Origin: G965240465 sp965249525
GTDB taxonomy: Bacteria > SAR324 > JACQKK01
Length of the DNA stretch: 64,000 bases
Direction: 5' to 3'
Assembly (NCBI GenBank): GCA_965249525.1
Contig: OZ252237.1
Coordinates: 806,001-870,000 of the forward strand
In this document: positions 51,538-60,364 of the stretch, piece after piece
How the letters are laid out: the number at the start of each line of letters is the position of its first letter
Numbering within the stretch: position 1 is the stretch's first letter
The notes under the pieces: generated by a model
Database searches by the model: none
What the model was told of the DNA's origin: nothing
What the model saw: only the letters and a program-made list of their open reading frames with translations
Program-made: the position numbers and the translations under genes

Positions 51538-53568
51538 TTATTCGGGGTTTGCGTTGAGGTGTTTGCCGTCTTTGATGACGAGTTCATAGACGCGCTTTTG
51601 GATGAAGACATCCAGCATGTCTTGGTCTATGTGGTTGGCATTGGCTTCTTCGCTAAGGATTTGGAGTGCGCGTTCAACAGGGATGGATTTTTTGTAGGGG
51701 CGGTCTAAGGCGGTGAGGGCGTCAAAGATGTCCGAGATGGTCATCATTTTGGACTGCGGCGGGATTTGTGAGGAGTTGAGTTGGTTGGGATAGCCGCTGC
51801 CGTCAAGTTTTTCATGATGGGCGTGGGCGATATCGGGAACGGATTTAAGGTTTGCTGTCCATGGGATTTTACTAAGAAAACGGTAGGTATGGGTTACATG
51901 GGATTCGATTTCTTCACGGTCTTGTTGTGTAAGGGAACCTCTGGGTACTTTGAGGCTAATGAGTTCATTTTTGGAGATGACAGGCATTTCTTTGCCGCTG
52001 AGGGAGATGAAGGAGGTTTGGCTGATTTTTTCTAATTGCTTCATATCTTCTTCAGAGACGCCGATTGGTTCATTGCAGTGTTCTAGGAATTCATGGAGTT
52101 TTTCTAGGTCTTCTAGTGATTGTTGCAGTTCTTTTTTAGTTTGTTTAATGAGTTTATCAGAGGAAGCACTGGAGGTTTTTTCTATGGCCTCCAATTGTTT
52201 TTGGGTGTGTTGCAGGGTGATCAGGGTGCGAATATATTCAAAGCGGTCAAGCAAGCGTTGGTGTTCATAGGGGTAGAGTTTTTTGGCTTTAATAAGTACG
52301 TGTTCACGCACACCGATTTTACCGAAATCATGCAGCAAGGCGGCGTAGCGAATTTCTTCTAATTGTTCATGAGAATAGTTGATATGGCTGAATTGTTGGT
52401 GGCTATTGAGTGCACTGATGTTCTTGGCGAGATCAACTGTAAGGGTGGCCACGCGATAAGAATGCCCAGAGGTGGTAGGGTCGCGAGATTCAATAGCTTG
52501 TGTGCTGGCGTTGATAAAACCTTCAAACAGGTTGCGAATGTCATTGACCAGTTGGGCGTTTTGTAAGGAGATAGAGGCTTGCGATGCTACAGACATCATC
52601 AGCCCTTCTTCTTTTTTGGTGAAGGGGAGTACAGATTCCAAGGCGGTGTCTGGGTTGTCTAATTTAATATCAGGACGGGTTTTGCGGTTGATGAGCTGAA
52701 TGACTCCGATGGTTTGTCCACGGAAATTGACCATGGGGACGGTAAGCATGGATTTGGTGCGATAACCGATGGTCTGATCAAATTTACGTCCTCCCCAGGA
52801 GTAGCCTGCTTTTTCGTTAATTTTGTAGACATCGTCAATCACAATGGGTTTTTGGGTAATGGCTACGCGTCCATAGATACTTTCCATGCCAATATCTAAT
52901 ACGAAAGAACTGAAGGGTACTTTGCGAGATTCGTTTTGGGCAACTTGGAAGCGAATTTGCTTGGAGGCGAGCCAGTCGTTATCGTTTTGTTCTTTCTCGT
53001 GGTCGGGTTCAATTAGGTAGAGGGAGCCGGCATCAGCTGTGGTGAATTGGCGACAGCGTTCAACAATCATTTCCAGCAGTTTATTCAAGTCGCGCTCGGT
53101 AGAAAGGGACTGACCGATTTCGTTCAGCACAGTAAGAATATTTTGATCTGTGCTGTATTGTTGCATCAGTTTTTCTGCTTCTGCCTCGTTATCAAGTATT
53201 TGTAACTCCCGTTTTAGCTTAAAGCGCAGCAAGTTGTCAGAGATGTTATCTGCTATCACCTCCACTCGTAAGTGTTGGAAATCGGCTATTTTTGCTAGAA
53301 AATCATCAGAAGCCCTTATAACAACCCGTCCCCGCCGAGAAAAATTACTTGGCAGCTGGTTCAGCGGAAAGGAAAGCCTTTCAAACTCATCAGAGTGAAT
53401 AAACATCAGCAGCGGTTCTTCTTCCAAACGTTTCAACAAGTCGGGAGTGCACTGCTGGTAATAGTTCAACTCAAAGCTGTCAAGCTTATCCAACTCTAAG
53501 CGTTTGATTTCTGCCTCCATATCTTTTGGCAGCAAACCTTTAAATATTTTTCCTTTTTGTATAGACAC
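51538..53568 (-). CDS. GAF / HD-GYP signalling protein with long insertion
   Basis: 676 residues. Start is GTG 53568, supported by the near-perfect TAGGAGGT seven bases upstream. About 150 N-terminal residues of unknown fold, a GAF domain (about 155-340), then an HD-GYP-type hydrolase: HD at 411-412 in LLHDFGKIG and the HHEKLDGSGYP motif near 582-592. HD-GYP enzymes hydrolyse cyclic di-GMP. In canonical members HD and GYP lie about 65 residues apart; here about 170, with a roughly 100-residue coiled-coil-rich insertion. Late motif ISDIFDALTALDRPYKKS is present. No transmembrane segment, so cytoplasmic; a GAF ligand or partner is unknown. No GGDEF gene is near. Confidence 0.88.
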   Translation of the reverse strand: MSIQKGKIFKGLLPKDMEAEIKRLELDKLDSFELNYYQQCTPDLLKRLEEEPLLMFIHSDEFERLSFPLNQLPSNFSRRGRVVIRASDDFLAKIADFQHLRVEVIADNISDNLLRFKLKRELQILDNEAEAEKLMQQYSTDQNILTVLNEIGQSLSTERDLNKLLEMIVERCRQFTTADAGSLYLIEPDHEKEQNDNDWLASKQIRFQVAQNESRKVPFSSFVLDIGMESIYGRVAITQKPIVIDDVYKINEKAGYSWGGRKFDQTIGYRTKSMLTVPMVNFRGQTIGVIQLINRKTRPDIKLDNPDTALESVLPFTKKEEGLMMSVASQASISLQNAQLVNDIRNLFEGFINASTQAIESRDPTTSGHSYRVATLTVDLAKNISALNSHQQFSHINYSHEQLEEIRYAALLHDFGKIGVREHVLIKAKKLYPYEHQRLLDRFEYIRTLITLQHTQKQLEAIEKTSSASSDKLIKQTKKELQQSLEDLEKLHEFLEHCNEPIGVSEEDMKQLEKISQTSFISLSGKEMPVISKNELISLKVPRGSLTQQDREEIESHVTHTYRFLSKIPWTANLKSVPDIAHAHHEKLDGSGYPNQLNSSQIPPQSKMMTISDIFDALTALDRPYKKSIPVERALQILSEEANANHIDQDMLDVFIQKRVYELVIKDGKHLNANPE

Positions 53569-53691
53569 AGCATTACCTCCTACTATTGCCAGCAGGTCTT
53601 CTCTATATTTTCTCTTGGTTGCTCAAGGTAAAGTTCGCCTTGCGTTTAGCAATATTCTAGCAGAGACTGTCTAAAAAGTAACGCTAGCATA

Positions 53692-53707
53692 CCTGTCAGC
53701 TGATAGG
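53692..53707. promoter_or_regulatory. Palindrome in the HD-GYP/xth divergent region
   Basis: CCTGTCAGCTGATAGG, a 16-bp inverted repeat with a single mismatched pair, about 44 bp before the xth start and 124 bp before the HD-GYP gene. Operator candidate for either gene. Confidence 0.35.
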
Positions 53708-53750
53708 ATGCAAAAAAATACACCTCTCCTGTGTCACCTGCGGCCGTTTA

Positions 53751-54581
53751 GTGAAACCAGATAGAACCAACACCGATAATTTGCATTTTCCCTCCACCAG
53801 AACCTTTGCTAGCTGGAATGTTAATTCTCTACGGGCACGCATGGAGCATGTGACCCGCTTTTTGATAGAACATGCTCCTGATGTGCTCTGCCTGCAAGAA
53901 ACCAAGATGACCGATGATCTCTTTCCAGAGGACAAATTTAGGGAACTGGGTTATCAAACTGTTTGGTGGGGAGAAAAGAGTTATAACGGGGTGGCTATTC
54001 TTTCCAGATATCCCATTAGCCAACCCACCAAGGGTTTTGATAATGAAACCTCCCCTGCCAGGCTGCTGGCGGGCACCATTGAAGGAATCCGTGTTTTTAA
54101 CGGCTACTTTCCTCAAGGACGCAGCGTTGAAAGTGAGCACTTTCAGGCCAAACTCTCCTTCTATCAGCGCCTGCTTGAGCTATTGCAGCAACAATACCAA
54201 CCTTCTGCACCCCTGGTGCTTACGGGAGATTTTAACATTGCCCCCCAGGAACGCGATGTCTATGACCCCCAAGCCATGGAAAATCAAGTGGGCTTTCATC
54301 CTCAAGAACGGCAAGTTCTAGAAAAGCTGTACGGCTGGGGATGGCATGATGCCTTCCGCCTCTTTCATCAAGAAGCAGGTCATCACACCTGGTGGGATTT
54401 CCGCACCGCAGCTTGGGAGAAAGGACACGGCCTCCGTCTAGACCATATCTGGCTGACAGCTCCCCTCGCCCAACAAGCCACCAACTGCTGGATAGAAACC
54501 GAAGAACGCTCCCGACCTAAACCATCCGATCACGCCCCCGTCATGGCAGAAATTCGCTGGACTCCCTCAGCTTCTGCTTAA
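53751..54581 (+). CDS. xth: Exodeoxyribonuclease III
   Basis: AP endonuclease / 3'-5' exonuclease of base-excision repair, 276 residues. Motifs of the EEP fold: SWNVNSLRAR (Asn), CLQETK (metal Glu), SYNGVAILSR, LTGDFNIAP (Asp/Asn), RLDHIWL and SDHAPVMAEI (catalytic His). The start is given as GTG 53751 because no ATG precedes the first motif; no ribosome site is visible. Divergent from the HD-GYP gene and followed by a FliM-like gene. Unlike many genes here it is not G-rich at its 5' end. Confidence 0.92.
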   Translation: MKPDRTNTDNLHFPSTRTFASWNVNSLRARMEHVTRFLIEHAPDVLCLQETKMTDDLFPEDKFRELGYQTVWWGEKSYNGVAILSRYPISQPTKGFDNETSPARLLAGTIEGIRVFNGYFPQGRSVESEHFQAKLSFYQRLLELLQQQYQPSAPLVLTGDFNIAPQERDVYDPQAMENQVGFHPQERQVLEKLYGWGWHDAFRLFHQEAGHHTWWDFRTAAWEKGHGLRLDHIWLTAPLAQQATNCWIETEERSRPKPSDHAPVMAEIRWTPSASA

Positions 54582-54611
54582 AAGGGATGAATCTTGCTTG
54601 ATTGCATTTCC

Positions 54612-54663
54612 GAGTTGAAATTCCAAATTGAAATTTCAAATTGAAATTCCCAATTGCAATTCC
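54612..54663. repeat. 13-bp tandem repeat between xth and the FliM-like gene
   Basis: Four consecutive 13-bp units: GAGTTGAAATTCC, AAATTGAAATTTC, AAATTGAAATTCC, CAATTGCAATTCC. Each carries the core ATTGAAATT and small symmetric pieces (GAAATTTC, AATTGCAATT), so the array can form many alternative short hairpins. It begins 30 bp past the xth stop and runs into the possible start of the next gene. Confidence 0.9.
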
Positions 54664-55562
54664 AATCTGATTTTCTCCAGACCCATTTCTTGAATAACCA
54701 ATCCAAACATTCCCTGCTGAGTGACAGCGAACTTGGTCTTCTCTTAGGAGAAGACACCCCTCCCCCATCTTCACAATCCCCAGTTTCCCCATCCGACGCC
54801 CCCTGGCCCCAGCTGGATACACTCCATCGCCGCACCGCCCTGCTGTTGAGCAAACGATTAAAAGCCCGCTTCCGACCAGATATCCAAGTTCGTGAACACA
54901 CCATCTCTCAACCATCACCCCAACAATTCCAGCAGGCAGGCATTACCGCCTTGCTGCAGCTGCAACCATTACAACAAAAACCACTCCCTCTTGCCTTTAG
55001 CCTAGATAAACCCGCAGCCCACCAGGCAGTAGACCTCCTGCTTGGAGGCGCAGGACAATCTCCCCGCCAAGATCACTTCTCTTCCGTAGAAAGACAAATT
55101 CTGGCACGCCTCGCCGATGCGCTCATCGCTGCCCTTCATCTTGCCTGCCAACCCCTCGTTAGATCCCAAGCCAGACTCACCCACTGGCTACCTCAACAAA
55201 ATCCCCTCCAACACTTCGCTCAAGAACCACTCATCTCGGCTGTTATCCAACTCGGCATACCTTCCATCCAAATCCCCATACAACTCTATTGGCCTGCTTC
55301 TACTCTCCATTACCTCTGGCCCCAACAAAAAACAGATAATAAACAACTGCAACGACACCTCGCCCAAAACAGAGTACGCGTATCCGCAGAACTGGGAAGT
55401 ACTTCCATGCCCCTGCAGCAATTCCTCAAATTACACCCAGGCAGCACCATCCCCCTAGATCAATCACTCAACCAACCTCTCCAAGTTTCCATAGAAGGCA
55501 TCCCCTTCCTAAAAGCCTTCCGTGAACCCACCGAAGGCTTTGAAGCTATCCGCTTTTGCTAA
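54654..55562 (+). CDS. Divergent FliM/SpoA-domain protein, start unclear
   Basis: Up to 302 residues. The N-terminal LLSDSELGLLLGED resembles the CheY-binding end of FliM (LSQDEIDALL), the middle has FliM-like SSVERQILARLADALIAAL, and the C-terminus is a SpoA/FliN-type barrel (NRVRVSAELGSTSMPLQQFLKLHPGSTIPLD......VSIEGIPFLKAF). Motor-switch or type III secretion C-ring proteins share this layout. No ATG or GTG is available in the conserved part: only TTG 54654, inside the 13-bp repeat, or TTG 54690. No ribosome site is seen. No flagellar gene is nearby. Either an unusually initiated gene or a recent pseudogene; the reading frame is intact. Confidence 0.6.
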   Translation: MQFQSDFLQTHFLNNQSKHSLLSDSELGLLLGEDTPPPSSQSPVSPSDAPWPQLDTLHRRTALLLSKRLKARFRPDIQVREHTISQPSPQQFQQAGITALLQLQPLQQKPLPLAFSLDKPAAHQAVDLLLGGAGQSPRQDHFSSVERQILARLADALIAALHLACQPLVRSQARLTHWLPQQNPLQHFAQEPLISAVIQLGIPSIQIPIQLYWPASTLHYLWPQQKTDNKQLQRHLAQNRVRVSAELGSTSMPLQQFLKLHPGSTIPLDQSLNQPLQVSIEGIPFLKAFREPTEGFEAIRFC

Positions 55563-55620
55563 TACCCCTTATCAAGCCCTCATAAACCTCTGTGTAAAAC
55601 ACAGCAGCGGGAGATATGGG

Positions 55621-56979
55621 CTAAGCACTTTTTTCATGCTTCATGATTTGCGCCGTGTGTGCAGCTGCTGCGATGATGGCATCCAGTTCTTGTTGCTGGT
55701 GGGTATGGGATAGGGCATAGCTGCCCATAAGAAAGATGCCTTGTTCTCGCATGAGTTGGCAGAAACCTTGTTTTCTTTGGGGGAGGGTGTTCTGGTAGAC
55801 GTCTTGTGCATTGAGAATGGGGAGATGGTTTTGTTTGAGGAAATGGAAAGAACCGAGGGAGCCTTGCCCGCTGATTTTGAGGGGGATGTGGGCTTGTTGG
55901 AAAATCTGTTGGATGTGTTTTTGGAGGTGGTGGTTGTTTTTTTGGAGTTGGGGGTAGGGTTGGTGTTGGGAGAGGTATTTGAGGGTGGCGATGCCGGCGG
56001 AGAGAGAAAGCGGATTGCAGGAATAGGTGCCGCCGCCCACGATGGCGCGTTGCTGGGGGGGTCTATGTGAATTGCTGAGTTCTAAGATATCGGTGCGTCC
56101 GCAGACGGCTCCGATGGGGGTGCCGCCTCCCAAGATTTTGCCGAGGGTGGTGATATCTGGGGTGATGTTGTAAAGGGTTTGGGCGCCTCCGAGGTCAAGA
56201 CGAAAGCCGGTGATGACTTCATCAAAGATGAGCAGAGCGTTGCGACGGTGGGTTTCTTCTTTGAGGAAGTGGAGGAAATCCTGCTGGGGGGGTATCATGC
56301 CAGCCACGCCCATGAGGGGTTCGGTAAGCACGGCAGCCAGGTTGCTGCCAGCTTGTTTCATGGCTTGGAGTACGCTGTCGGGGTCATTGAATTGTGCGCT
56401 TAACATGCAGGAATGGAGATTGGGGGGCAGTCCCAGACCATCTGGACCGGCGTCTGCCGGTGATTTCACGCGGGCATCCAGCATGGTGTCTGAGCCCATA
56501 CCATGCCAGCCTCCTGCCATTTTAATGACCACACTGCGACCAGTAAAAGCACGCGCCATTCTAAGGGCATACATGGCAGCCTCGGTGCCAGAACAACAAA
56601 AGCGGACCTGCTCGGCAGACGGCACCAGCTGGCACACCATTTCTGAGAGTTCCACCTCCAAGGGATGCGGCAAGCCGATGTGCAGCCCATCCAAGGCAGC
56701 CTGGCGCACTGCTTCTACCGCCACTGAGGGAGTGTGTCCCAGGATGCCATCGTAGTGTCCCATCCAGAGATCAATGAATTTGTTGCCATCCAGGTCCCAT
56801 ATGTGGGGACCGTGGGCTCGCTGGATGAACAAGTGTTGTGGGTGGTGAAGACGGCTGTCATGATGCATTCCCCCTGGGGTGATCTGCAGGGCGCGTTGAT
56901 GCAAAGCCTCGCAGGCAGGGTTTGATGCCGACATAGAAGCAGCAGTGGCAGATGAAGACATAGCAGCAGCCTTTCCCAT
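55621..56979 (-). CDS. hemL: Glutamate-1-semialdehyde 2,1-aminomutase-type aminotransferase
   Basis: PLP-dependent class III enzyme, 452 residues from ATG 56979 (GAGAG upstream). HemL forms 5-aminolevulinate for heme. Visible: DLDGNKFIDLWMGHYDGILGH, FCCSGTEAAMYALRMARAFTGR, GGWHG, IFDEVITGFR and the PLP Lys in LGKILGGGTPIGAVCGR, then GGGTYSCNPLS. The order and motifs fit HemL, but related aminotransferases share them and no heme gene is adjacent, so the function is probable. Plus-strand sequence near 55900 is extremely G-rich, i.e. the coding strand end is C-rich. Confidence 0.8.
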   Translation of the reverse strand: MGKAAAMSSSATAASMSASNPACEALHQRALQITPGGMHHDSRLHHPQHLFIQRAHGPHIWDLDGNKFIDLWMGHYDGILGHTPSVAVEAVRQAALDGLHIGLPHPLEVELSEMVCQLVPSAEQVRFCCSGTEAAMYALRMARAFTGRSVVIKMAGGWHGMGSDTMLDARVKSPADAGPDGLGLPPNLHSCMLSAQFNDPDSVLQAMKQAGSNLAAVLTEPLMGVAGMIPPQQDFLHFLKEETHRRNALLIFDEVITGFRLDLGGAQTLYNITPDITTLGKILGGGTPIGAVCGRTDILELSNSHRPPQQRAIVGGGTYSCNPLSLSAGIATLKYLSQHQPYPQLQKNNHHLQKHIQQIFQQAHIPLKISGQGSLGSFHFLKQNHLPILNAQDVYQNTLPQRKQGFCQLMREQGIFLMGSYALSHTHQQQELDAIIAAAAHTAQIMKHEKSA

Positions 56980-57112
56980 CTTAATGACTCTCTTGGTAAA
57001 TGGAATTTCCAATGCTCATAAGCGTTCCTAGCATATGTAGAAACTCTGCAGCATGTTAATATGACAAAATATCATCCAGCTTTGCAAGCATATAACTGTA
57101 GCGAGATAAGCC

Positions 57113-57949
57113 ATGGGTAAGCGATGGGGACAACACTTTCTTAAAGATAAAGGAATAGCGCATCGCATCGCAGCCCTAGCAGAATTGGATGCCCAATCAC
57201 ATGTGCTGGAAATTGGTCCAGGTCAAGGCGCCCTTACCCAAGCACTGCTGGCCACAGGCGCTTATGTCTGCGCCATAGAGCGCGATCCTCAACTGTATCA
57301 ATACCTGCAAAGCAATTGGGGACATCACCCACGGCTGATGCTGCTGCAAGAAGACATCCTCCACACCAATCTCCAACAACTCTTCCAGCACGCCAAACCT
57401 TTTGATGTCGTTGCTAACCTGCCCTACTACATCACCACGCCTTTGCTCATGCGCCTCATACCCCTGCGCAGCTATTTCAAACGACTGGTACTTACCATCC
57501 AAAGTGAAGTTGCCCAGCGCGCTGTTGCCACTACGGCTACCCCCAAGCAATACGGTTCACTCAGTGTTGCTGTTCAATCTGCCTTCCATCCACGCATTTG
57601 CTTCAAATTACCCCCCGCAGTCTTCTCTCCTGTTCCAGCTGTGCATTCTGCTGTTATTATGCTGACACCTAAGAAAAAATTTACCGACACCTCCTCAGAA
57701 ACCGCTTTCTTTCAGTGGGTAAAACAACTCTTTTCCCAACGCAGAAAACAACTCCGCAATATCGCCGTCATTCGCCAGCAACCCTCCTATGACCTGCCCC
57801 CAGACTGGCAAAACCTTAGACCTGAAAACCTCAACCCCCAACAACTCTTCGCACTGTTCCAATTGCTCTCACCAAAAACCTTGTTTTTAGATCCCCACAA
57901 ACATATAATGGAATCAAAATCACCAAACAAAACCCCCATAACCACATGA
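57113..57949 (+). CDS. ksgA: 16S rRNA dimethyladenosine transferase
   Basis: Methylates two adenosines near the 3' end of 16S rRNA during small-subunit assembly. 278 residues. RWGQHFLKDKGIAHRI at the N-terminus, SAM motif LEIGPGQGALTQALL, the catalytic NLPYYITTPLL, and FSPVPAVHSAVI near the C-terminal domain. The final TGA overlaps the ATG of the Fe-S carrier gene by four bases. The coding strand is C/A-rich for most of its length. Confidence 0.97.
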   Translation: MGKRWGQHFLKDKGIAHRIAALAELDAQSHVLEIGPGQGALTQALLATGAYVCAIERDPQLYQYLQSNWGHHPRLMLLQEDILHTNLQQLFQHAKPFDVVANLPYYITTPLLMRLIPLRSYFKRLVLTIQSEVAQRAVATTATPKQYGSLSVAVQSAFHPRICFKLPPAVFSPVPAVHSAVIMLTPKKKFTDTSSETAFFQWVKQLFSQRRKQLRNIAVIRQQPSYDLPPDWQNLRPENLNPQQLFALFQLLSPKTLFLDPHKHIMESKSPNKTPITT

Positions 57950-58302
57950 ATACCAGCACACAACCCATCATTCGCCTTACCTCCAAAGCCGCACAACAAG
58001 TGCGTCACACCCTAAAAGGCGAAAAATCTTCCCTCATTCGTGTGGGAGCAGCCAAAGGCGGCTGTTCAGGCTACAAATACACCATGGATCCTGCCCTCCC
58101 CCAAGATGTCTTACCCACCGACATCCTCTTCCAGTCTGAAGGCTTGCAAATTGTTGTCAATAGCGACTGCCTCCACAAGATTCTTGGTTCCCTAGAAATT
58201 GACTATCAAGATGGCAGCCTTACTGAAAAAGGCTTCCTGTTTAAATCCCTCAATGATACCAACTGCGGCTGCGGTAAATCATTCGCTGCGGTTCAATCCT
58301 AG
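57946..58302 (+). CDS. A-type iron-sulfur carrier (ErpA/IscA/HesB family)
   Basis: 118 residues. The three conserved cysteines are seen in GGCSGY and in NCGCGKSF (C-x-C). A-type carriers pass Fe-S clusters to apoproteins. I cannot separate ErpA from IscA by sequence; no isc or suf genes are near. ATGA overlap with ksgA indicates translational coupling. Ends 40 bp from the convergent yidC stop; the gap begins with the palindrome AAAGATCTTT (58303-58312), whose left half also matches GATCTTT at 58351-58357. Confidence 0.92.
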   Translation: MNTSTQPIIRLTSKAAQQVRHTLKGEKSSLIRVGAAKGGCSGYKYTMDPALPQDVLPTDILFQSEGLQIVVNSDCLHKILGSLEIDYQDGSLTEKGFLFKSLNDTNCGCGKSFAAVQS

Positions 58303-58342
58303 AAAGATCTTTGCCTGCGTGACAGCCTTCTGGTTAGGGGGG

Positions 58343-60019
58343 CTAGGTCGGATCTTTTTGGAGTTTTTCTACAGCGAGTTGCTGCAGGATGGAGAGCAGA
58401 TTGCTGATGAACCAATAGAGGACGAGTCCTGAGGGAAAACCAAACATGAAGAAGAGAAAGAAGGCAGGCATCCAAGTGAGAATTTTTTGTTGGAGAGGGT
58501 CTGCGGGGGCGGGCATGAGTCTTTGTTGGATGACCATGGAGCCTGACATGAGGAGTGGGAGGATATAGAGACCGTCTTTGTTGGAGAGGTCTTGTATCCA
58601 GAAAATAAAAGGCTGGTGTCTGAGCTCAATGGCACTAAGCAGAGCACTATAGAGTGCAAAGAAGATGGGTATTTGGGCTACGATGGGGAGACATCCTCCG
58701 AGGGGGTTAATTTTGTGTTTTCGATAAATCTGGATGGTTTCTTGATTGATTTTTTCTTTGTTGTTTTTAAATTTTTGTCTAATTGCTTGGATTTTAGGCT
58801 GAAGGATTCTCATACGTTTCATGGAACGGGATCCCATATAGGTGAGCGGGAAGAGTAGTACCCGAACACAGATGGTAAGCAGGATGATAGACACGCCATA
58901 GTTGCCGGTAAAGCCATGGAAGGCTCTAAGAGCCACCAGCATAGGTTCTGCGATAATGGCGAGGGTGAGGTCTTTGGCGAGCTCAAATTTAGGATGGAGT
59001 TTGCGCATTTCCACCGGGTCCTTGGGTCCAACATAGACTTTTGCCTGATGTTCCAGGGATTGTCCTGGTGCCAGCAGGGTATTTGACAATTCAAAGCCGT
59101 AGAATGCCTGCCATGGTTCTTTTTCTGGGGGCTGCAAGCCTCCAAAGAAGAAGCGCTGGCTGCCGTTTTGAGGCAGGGCAGCATTAATGAAGTAAGAACT
59201 GGAAATACCGCCCCAATCTGCACTCGGAATGACAAGACCGTCATCTAGGTCATCGGCATCCTCTGTTTCCAAATCGTCATCCAGCCACCAGAGGGGGCCG
59301 CTATGGTTGCCAATGCCTCTGATGGCTTCTTCACTGGGGGGGCCTGCACCCATCAAGCTAAAGGCTTGCAGCTGCTGTGGTTGTGAGGAAGCGTTGCGAA
59401 TGTTGAGTTGGTAGTTGAGAATGTAGGAATGGGGGTCAAGGATAAAAGTTTTAACGATTTCCATACCGTTGGCTGTGCGGGTACGCAGGTTGATGCTGCG
59501 GGGGGCATCACCGGGCTGGAGTTGTATGCTGCGTTGATTGGTTCGGTAGCGTAGTTCTTTCAAAGCAGTGTTATCAGAGTTGAGAAGCACTCCAAAGGCT
59601 GCTTGTGTGGGGTATCGGCTGTCTACCATGTCTACCAAGGAGATTTCATCCACTTGTTTGGATGACAGCCAGTTGCGAAGCGGTGGCAGCAGGTCGTCCC
59701 AAGCGGTGCTGCGCTTGTCGATACGATAGTTTTTCAACACAAAGCTGTGCAGTGTGCCGCCTTGCAGGTTAAATTCAGCGCGGTAGCGGGGGGTTTCTGC
59801 CACCAGCAGCTGGCTGCGGGGGATGCCCTTTGGCGGCGGAGATTCAGCTGGACGCAGCTTCAAAGGCAGTGAGGTATTGTCTGCAGCCACAGCAGGGGTT
59901 TCGGTGGGAGTTGGCGGTGTGGCTTCTGGTGGTGGGGTTCTAGAAGCCACAAAGGCGTAATAGCCCAACAGCACCATCAGGGAGAGAGCAATTGCCAGGA
60001 AGGTATTTTTTTGTTCCAT
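58343..60019 (-). CDS. yidC: Membrane protein insertase YidC
   Basis: Inserts and folds inner-membrane proteins with or without SecYEG. 558 residues: N-terminal segment FLAIALSLMVLLGYYAFV, a Pro/Thr-rich linker, the periplasmic domain (about 70-340, typical of Gram-negative YidC), and the conserved core from GNYGVSIILLTICVRVLLFPLTYMGSRSMKRM through KINPLGGCLPIVAQIPIFFALYSAL to LVLYWFISNLLSILQQ. The Arg in VRVLLFPLT lies at the hydrophilic groove. Third gene after rpmH-rnpA-yidD. mnmE, which follows in many proteobacteria, is absent. Confidence 0.97.
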   Translation of the reverse strand: MEQKNTFLAIALSLMVLLGYYAFVASRTPPPEATPPTPTETPAVAADNTSLPLKLRPAESPPPKGIPRSQLLVAETPRYRAEFNLQGGTLHSFVLKNYRIDKRSTAWDDLLPPLRNWLSSKQVDEISLVDMVDSRYPTQAAFGVLLNSDNTALKELRYRTNQRSIQLQPGDAPRSINLRTRTANGMEIVKTFILDPHSYILNYQLNIRNASSQPQQLQAFSLMGAGPPSEEAIRGIGNHSGPLWWLDDDLETEDADDLDDGLVIPSADWGGISSSYFINAALPQNGSQRFFFGGLQPPEKEPWQAFYGFELSNTLLAPGQSLEHQAKVYVGPKDPVEMRKLHPKFELAKDLTLAIIAEPMLVALRAFHGFTGNYGVSIILLTICVRVLLFPLTYMGSRSMKRMRILQPKIQAIRQKFKNNKEKINQETIQIYRKHKINPLGGCLPIVAQIPIFFALYSALLSAIELRHQPFIFWIQDLSNKDGLYILPLLMSGSMVIQQRLMPAPADPLQQKILTWMPAFFLFFMFGFPSGLVLYWFISNLLSILQQLAVEKLQKDPT

Positions 60020-60034
60020 GCTGACCAGATATAA

Positions 60035-60313
60035 TTAAGAAGCAGTACCGTCTTGAATACTGTCTTGAATGCGTTTACAGGGGGAAGCTGCATTTTTTGC
60101 AGCAGGCAGGGGAGGATCCCAGCCGCCAGGATGAAACGGATGGCAGCGCAGCAATCGCCAGATGCTCATGCCTCCTCCACGCCACCAGCCATGTGTTCGC
60201 AGAACTTCCTCTGCATAGACCGAGCAACTAGGGTAAAATCGGCAGGCAGGTGGCAACAACGGTCCAACCAAAAACCGATACCCCCGCACCAACCAAAGCA
60301 ACAACCATGTCAT
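60035..60313 (-). CDS. yidD: Membrane protein insertion efficiency factor YidD
   Basis: Small inner-membrane-associated protein that assists YidC. 92 residues with the diagnostic ACRFYPSCSVYAEEVLRTHGWWRG and RLLRCHPFHPGGWDPPL blocks. GGAG lies 10 bases before the ATG. It sits between rnpA (51 bp upstream) and yidC (15 bp downstream), the standard order. Confidence 0.95.
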   Translation of the reverse strand: MTWLLLWLVRGYRFLVGPLLPPACRFYPSCSVYAEEVLRTHGWWRGGGMSIWRLLRCHPFHPGGWDPPLPAAKNAASPCKRIQDSIQDGTAS

Positions 60314-60364
60314 TCAACAAAGACTCCACTTACTTCATGCTTCTACCGCTTCATTTGGTCTGCG

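Noticed and set aside
54612..54663. CRISPR-like array
   Set aside because: Units are 13 bp and contiguous with no spacers; the other arrays (12, 15, 24 bp) are also direct tandems, and no cas gene is present.
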